Shown piece after piece: positions 6,567 to 13,224 of a stretch of DNA of 13,224 nucleotides (positions are counted from its first letter, which is position 1; the number at the start of each line of letters is the position of its first letter). A model generated the notes under the pieces. The model searched no databases. It worked only from the letters and a program-made list of their open reading frames with translations, and was not told the DNA's origin. Origin of the DNA: Anaerolineae bacterium (GTDB lineage Bacteria > Chloroflexota > Anaerolineae > B4-G1 > SLSP01); contig JAFGNI010000210.1 of NCBI GenBank assembly GCA_016927095.1, positions 1 through 13,224 of the forward strand, read 5' to 3'. The position numbers were made by a program, and so were the translations under genes.

Positions 6567-7413
6567 ATTTCTCATGTAGGCGGGCAATATCGATCCGCCC
6601 CTCCATATCTTCCACAATGCGCGCGTTAGCCTCAACGATCTCCGCATCTCGCATACCGACGAGCGCGACATCGACCAAGGGATTCGAGAGCACAAACTGG
6701 AGCAGCGCCGGCGTGTAGTCGAAGGTGTTGTCAGGGTTGGCCCATTGGACCCAGCGCTGGAAGAGCCCGGAGGTGACCGTGCGCATGGTGACGATGCCCA
6801 TCTGCTGCGCCTCCGCCTCGAACATGCTGCCAAAAGGCCTGGTCTGCTCCGCCGGATGTTGGTACAGCAGATTATAGCAGAGCTGCATCACGTCGAAGCG
6901 TCGCGACCGGATGAAACGGTAGACAGCCGGGTTGTTGTCCTCGGTGGTAAATCCCAGAAAGCGAATCAACCCCTCGTCGCGCAGCGCCTCCATCTGCGCG
7001 ACCATACCGCCGGGGGCAAGGAGCGCCTCTGCCAACGTATCGCTGTGGCTGGAGCCGTGGATCTGCAGGAGATCGACGTGATCCCGGCGCAAGCGCGCCA
7101 GGCCAGCCTCCACACTGGCGCGCACATCGGTCTCTGACGGCACAATCTTCGTCGCCAGGAAGATCTCGTCCCCGATGCCGGACAGCGCTTCCCCGAAGAT
7201 GGCCTCGCTGGCGCCCTGCCCATAGGCGGGCGCGGTGTCGAAGTAGGTGATGCCCAGCGTCAGCGCGCGCTCGATGGCGGCGATCACCTGACGGCGCTGC
7301 GCAGCGTCCTCCGGTGTGTACGTCGCCAGGTAGTTGGTCAAGCCTGCCGGTGCCCCGCCGAAGCCTAGACGGCTGACCGTGGCGCCGGTGCGTCCCAGTT
7401 GCGCTGTTTCCAT
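6559..7413 (-). CDS. Aldo/keto reductase
   Basis: A 284-residue NAD(P)H-dependent oxidoreductase, slightly short for the family (about 300-330). The catalytic tetrad is intact: Asp59 (FDTAP), Tyr64 (AYGQGASE), Lys89 (LATKIV) and His119 (LLQIHG). The N-terminal pattern LGRTGATVSRLGFGGAP is typical of the bacterial group that also includes L-fucose/galactose dehydrogenase-like enzymes. The substrate is not readable, but its place among glycosidases suggests oxidation of a released sugar or reduction of a keto-sugar. ATG 7413 has AGGGAGGA upstream (GGAGG at 7425-7421, 7 nt spacing). It begins 24 nt after the GHL6-type gene, and its last codons overlap the sulfatase start. No signal peptide or membrane segment. 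Confidence 0.92.
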   Translation of the reverse strand: METAQLGRTGATVSRLGFGGAPAGLTNYLATYTPEDAAQRRQVIAAIERALTLGITYFDTAPAYGQGASEAIFGEALSGIGDEIFLATKIVPSETDVRASVEAGLARLRRDHVDLLQIHGSSHSDTLAEALLAPGGMVAQMEALRDEGLIRFLGFTTEDNNPAVYRFIRSRRFDVMQLCYNLLYQHPAEQTRPFGSMFEAEAQQMGIVTMRTVTSGLFQRWVQWANPDNTFDYTPALLQFVLSNPLVDVALVGMRDAEIVEANARIVEDMEGRIDIARLHEKYV

Positions 7414-7437
7414 CTCGTGTCCTCCCTGAGTCCCAAT

Positions 7438-9639
7438 TCAGGTCTGAGCCAGATCAACAACCAACACATCGTAGTCTGTCAGCTTGGGCACCACAAAGGA
7501 CCAGAAGCCATTCCGCGCTTCAACAGAAAGGCCCTCCCCGTTGGAGAGCATCGAGGCACCTTGGACGGCGTAGCCATCTTCCACTCGCAGCCTCACCGTG
7601 ATATCGACCAAGGGCACCAACTCGCGGAAGAAGCGTTCTCCCCCGGTGAGGTTGATGAGGTGCACCATACGGCGGTCGCCCTGCCTGCGAAGCGACACCT
7701 GCAAGGTGCCTGGACCCTCGACCTCTATAGGCAACGCATCCACTGCCGCCCAGCGCACCATGTTCGCGATCAAGCGCCCGAGATCGGGATAGGGCATCGT
7801 CCAGTAGAGCGTCCCCAGCTTGCCGGTGAAGGTGACCGCGCGACCGCCCTCGGGTTGCTCCTTGATAGCCATCAAAGGGTGATGCGACGCCGGTTGCTTG
7901 GGGTAGGAGAAGCCCTCAGGGAAGACGATGAAGGGCGCTGAAAGCGTCAAGGGCACTTCGGTGTCCTTCCTAGGTACCACCAAACAGATATCGCCGCCCA
8001 TCGGGAGCACTGAAGTCGTCTCAAAACCACCCAGCACCGGGTGCCGGTTCTCATCACTAAGCTGCATGTAGACCTGCTTGTAGCCGTCGGCCCGGTGAGG
8101 TATACCGGCTTCGGCATCCGCCATTGTAGAAACCGTCTCCCCCAGGTAGCGCACGCCCAGCCGGTGGCCCAGCAGGAAATCCTCCCGGCGCACGCCCTCG
8201 CGATCATAGAGAGAGGTCTCGCCCGTCGCTACGACGCCGACGGACCGGTGATGTGTACCAGCCCGTGCCAGATAGGCCTCGATGGCGGCAGCTTCCGCCT
8301 CAGAGAGACAGGCCAGAGACGGCAGTACCAGTACCCGGTAACGATCAAGGGTTTCCGCATCGAGGACACGCGTGGAGATGATGTCGAAGGGGATGTGGGC
8401 TTCGTGCAAGGCGCGTTCGATCCCGCGAATCTCGCGGACATAACGCTTTTCCGGATCATCGCGACCGTAGAAAATCAGCGTCTCCAGCGAGTAGACGAGG
8501 GCTACATTGGCGTGGGACGTATCGCCCTCGTAGACCTCCTGATGGGCCTTGAGGAAGCCGTAGAGGTCGCGGATCGTCTCAAACCCGCGGGGATCCTCGT
8601 GCACCGCGGGTGGCCCGCCGGAGAGATTCACCATCGGATCGGCACCGTTCGCGGGCACCTGAGCCAGATAGACCTTCTGCTCCACCGGCGCCATCGCTGT
8701 GCGACGCCAGGGCCAGGCAAGGAAGTAGGAGGTCACGACCCAGACAGGCTTGTCGGAGACCGAGGTCATAAACCGGGCCGTTTCAGCAGGCCAGCTCAGG
8801 TACTGCCACGCCGCTTCGCCTGTCTGCTCATCATAGCGGGCCCGTGTCTGGATCTCCACCTGGATGGCATCGGCGACGGCAGCCTGGCTCTCGACGTCGA
8901 TCGAAGCCCCCGCCGTCCAGCCAGGATCGCCGAAGCAGACGCTGTTGCCCATGAAGGGCATCTGAGGGTCGATACTGCGCACGACTTCGCCCAGCCTGAC
9001 GACGCGCTGCCGGGCCTGTTCCAGGCGCCAGGCCGTGTAGGTGCGCCAGACCGGCTCCTGCCAGTCCTTTCGCCTGGGCAACTCGTGACCCGTGAGGTCA
9101 CGGAAGCTTCGTCTGCAGTTAGGACAGTAGCAGATATCCCGCGAGAAACCGAAGCTGCCGCCCCCAAACTTGACACAGTCGAGGTTGTAACGCGAGAGAA
9201 TCTCGGCAACGATGTCGCGGACGTAGTCGTTCTGGTAGCCCCCCATCGGGCAAGCCGCATAGAGGCCGGACAGACGGGCGACGGGGTTCCCGCCGGCATC
9301 CTGGGTACACCAATCGGGGTGATCCAGCGCAGCCTGCTCTGGGACCTGTCCCAGATCAATCATACCCAAGGCCTTGATGTCGGCAGCGTGCGCCGCCTCG
9401 ATGATCTCGCCCGTGAGGTCCCGCCCACCTAGATAGGGACTCGTCCGTTGGTAGACGAGATCTGTAGGATAGGTCGTGACATATCCACCGACGAAGAAGC
9501 TGAAAAAGGTCGCATGCATCGAGGCAAGATCATCAATGAACCGCTGCACATCGAAGTCCCGACAATCGACGTCACGAATCGTGACGTGAAAGCCACGATT
9601 GCGGCGCTTCAACCAGGCGTGTCTATCTGTGTCACCCAT
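7438..9639 (-). CDS. Putative glycoside hydrolase, GHL6-type TIM barrel with GH42-like trimerisation domain
   Basis: A 733-residue protein. The N-terminal part (about 15-330) looks like the 'hypothetical glycosyl hydrolase 6' barrel: HVTIRDVDCRDFDVQRFIDDL, then TSPYLGGRDLTGEIIEAAH, then a cysteine cluster ICYCPNCRRSF (Cys170, 172, 175). From about 377 (ANVALVYSLETLIFYG) it resembles the beta-galactosidase trimerisation domain PF08532, a class I amidotransferase-like fold, and the last 200 residues are beta-rich. I recall the family mostly by this architecture; a proven activity is not known to me. The strand before the cysteines reads CVKFGGGSFGF and carries no Asp or Glu, so the catalytic carboxylates cannot be assigned. 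No signal peptide. ATG 9639 follows GGAG by 5 nt and lies 33 nt after the LacZ stop. A beta-galactosidase/fucosidase-like role is possible. Confidence 0.8.
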   Translation of the reverse strand: MGDTDRHAWLKRRNRGFHVTIRDVDCRDFDVQRFIDDLASMHATFFSFFVGGYVTTYPTDLVYQRTSPYLGGRDLTGEIIEAAHAADIKALGMIDLGQVPEQAALDHPDWCTQDAGGNPVARLSGLYAACPMGGYQNDYVRDIVAEILSRYNLDCVKFGGGSFGFSRDICYCPNCRRSFRDLTGHELPRRKDWQEPVWRTYTAWRLEQARQRVVRLGEVVRSIDPQMPFMGNSVCFGDPGWTAGASIDVESQAAVADAIQVEIQTRARYDEQTGEAAWQYLSWPAETARFMTSVSDKPVWVVTSYFLAWPWRRTAMAPVEQKVYLAQVPANGADPMVNLSGGPPAVHEDPRGFETIRDLYGFLKAHQEVYEGDTSHANVALVYSLETLIFYGRDDPEKRYVREIRGIERALHEAHIPFDIISTRVLDAETLDRYRVLVLPSLACLSEAEAAAIEAYLARAGTHHRSVGVVATGETSLYDREGVRREDFLLGHRLGVRYLGETVSTMADAEAGIPHRADGYKQVYMQLSDENRHPVLGGFETTSVLPMGGDICLVVPRKDTEVPLTLSAPFIVFPEGFSYPKQPASHHPLMAIKEQPEGGRAVTFTGKLGTLYWTMPYPDLGRLIANMVRWAAVDALPIEVEGPGTLQVSLRRQGDRRMVHLINLTGGERFFRELVPLVDITVRLRVEDGYAVQGASMLSNGEGLSVEARNGFWSFVVPKLTDYDVLVVDLAQT

Positions 9640-9672
9640 ACGATCTCCGTCCTGTGCTCGTCCGACTGTGGC

Positions 9673-13224
<3,552 letters not shown>

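Noticed and set aside
5403..6629. Plus-strand open frame of 408 codons
   Set aside because: Antisense to the sulfatase over nearly its whole length; no recognisable domain or ribosome binding context.
5034..6833. Sulfatase with an 89-residue N-terminal extension
   Set aside because: The extra residues come from an alternative frame of the aldo/keto reductase gene; the sulfatase fold starts at MSRPNFVF.
8041..9432. Plus-strand open frame of 463 codons
   Set aside because: Antisense to the GHL6-type gene, which has clear domain motifs; the long frame reflects low stop-codon density in GC-rich DNA.
9619..9634. GATAGACAC match near the GHL6-type start
   Set aside because: Too short a match to the DUF4038 repeat to be meaningful.

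Overview
This window is one continuous block of nine genes, all on the minus strand. Seven are complete, and the block is cut by both ends of the window. DNA is GC-rich. Gene-to-gene distances run from an 8-nt overlap to about 95 nt, with good Shine-Dalgarno sequences in most gaps, so it reads as a single operon transcribed from right to left with its promoter beyond the right edge. The content is carbohydrate catabolism. No transporter, regulator, RNA gene, insertion sequence, CRISPR array or convincing terminator is visible.

In transcription order the genes are: the C-terminus of a uroporphyrinogen-decarboxylase-superfamily protein (13224-12906); a GH2 LacZ-type beta-galactosidase (12888-9673); a putative glycosidase of the GHL6 type with a GH42-like trimerisation domain (9639-7438); an aldo/keto reductase (7413-6559); a type I formylglycine sulfatase (6566-5034); a TIM-barrel sugar isomerase/epimerase-like protein (4967-4092); a DUF5060/DUF4038 (GH140-like) glycosidase (4091-2442); an FAD-dependent oxidoreductase of the FAD_oxidored type (2346-1063, TTG start); and the first 348 residues of a GH4 NAD/Mn-dependent glycosidase with a CHGT metal motif (1046 to the left edge).

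No hydrolase here starts with a recognisable signal peptide. The inferred picture is therefore that oligosaccharides are imported by a transporter encoded elsewhere and taken apart in the cytoplasm. The sulfatase would remove sulfate esters, and the GH2, GHL6, GH140-like and GH4 enzymes different sugars (GH4 perhaps a uronic acid). The FAD oxidoreductase, aldo/keto reductase and isomerase would process unusual or oxidised sugars. The substrate cannot be read from the sequence; a sulfated, uronate-containing heteropolysaccharide is a working hypothesis.

The organism is an uncultured-type, GC-rich bacterium. The gene families, the absence of signal peptides and the short direct repeats in two gaps would suit Chloroflexota (Anaerolineae-like), but Armatimonadota, Planctomycetota or Poribacteria-like lineages cannot be excluded. 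Non-coding space is minimal (about 95 and 66 nt at most), and each of the two larger gaps contains a short repeat. The DUF4038 gene also carries a small repeat inside its coding sequence.
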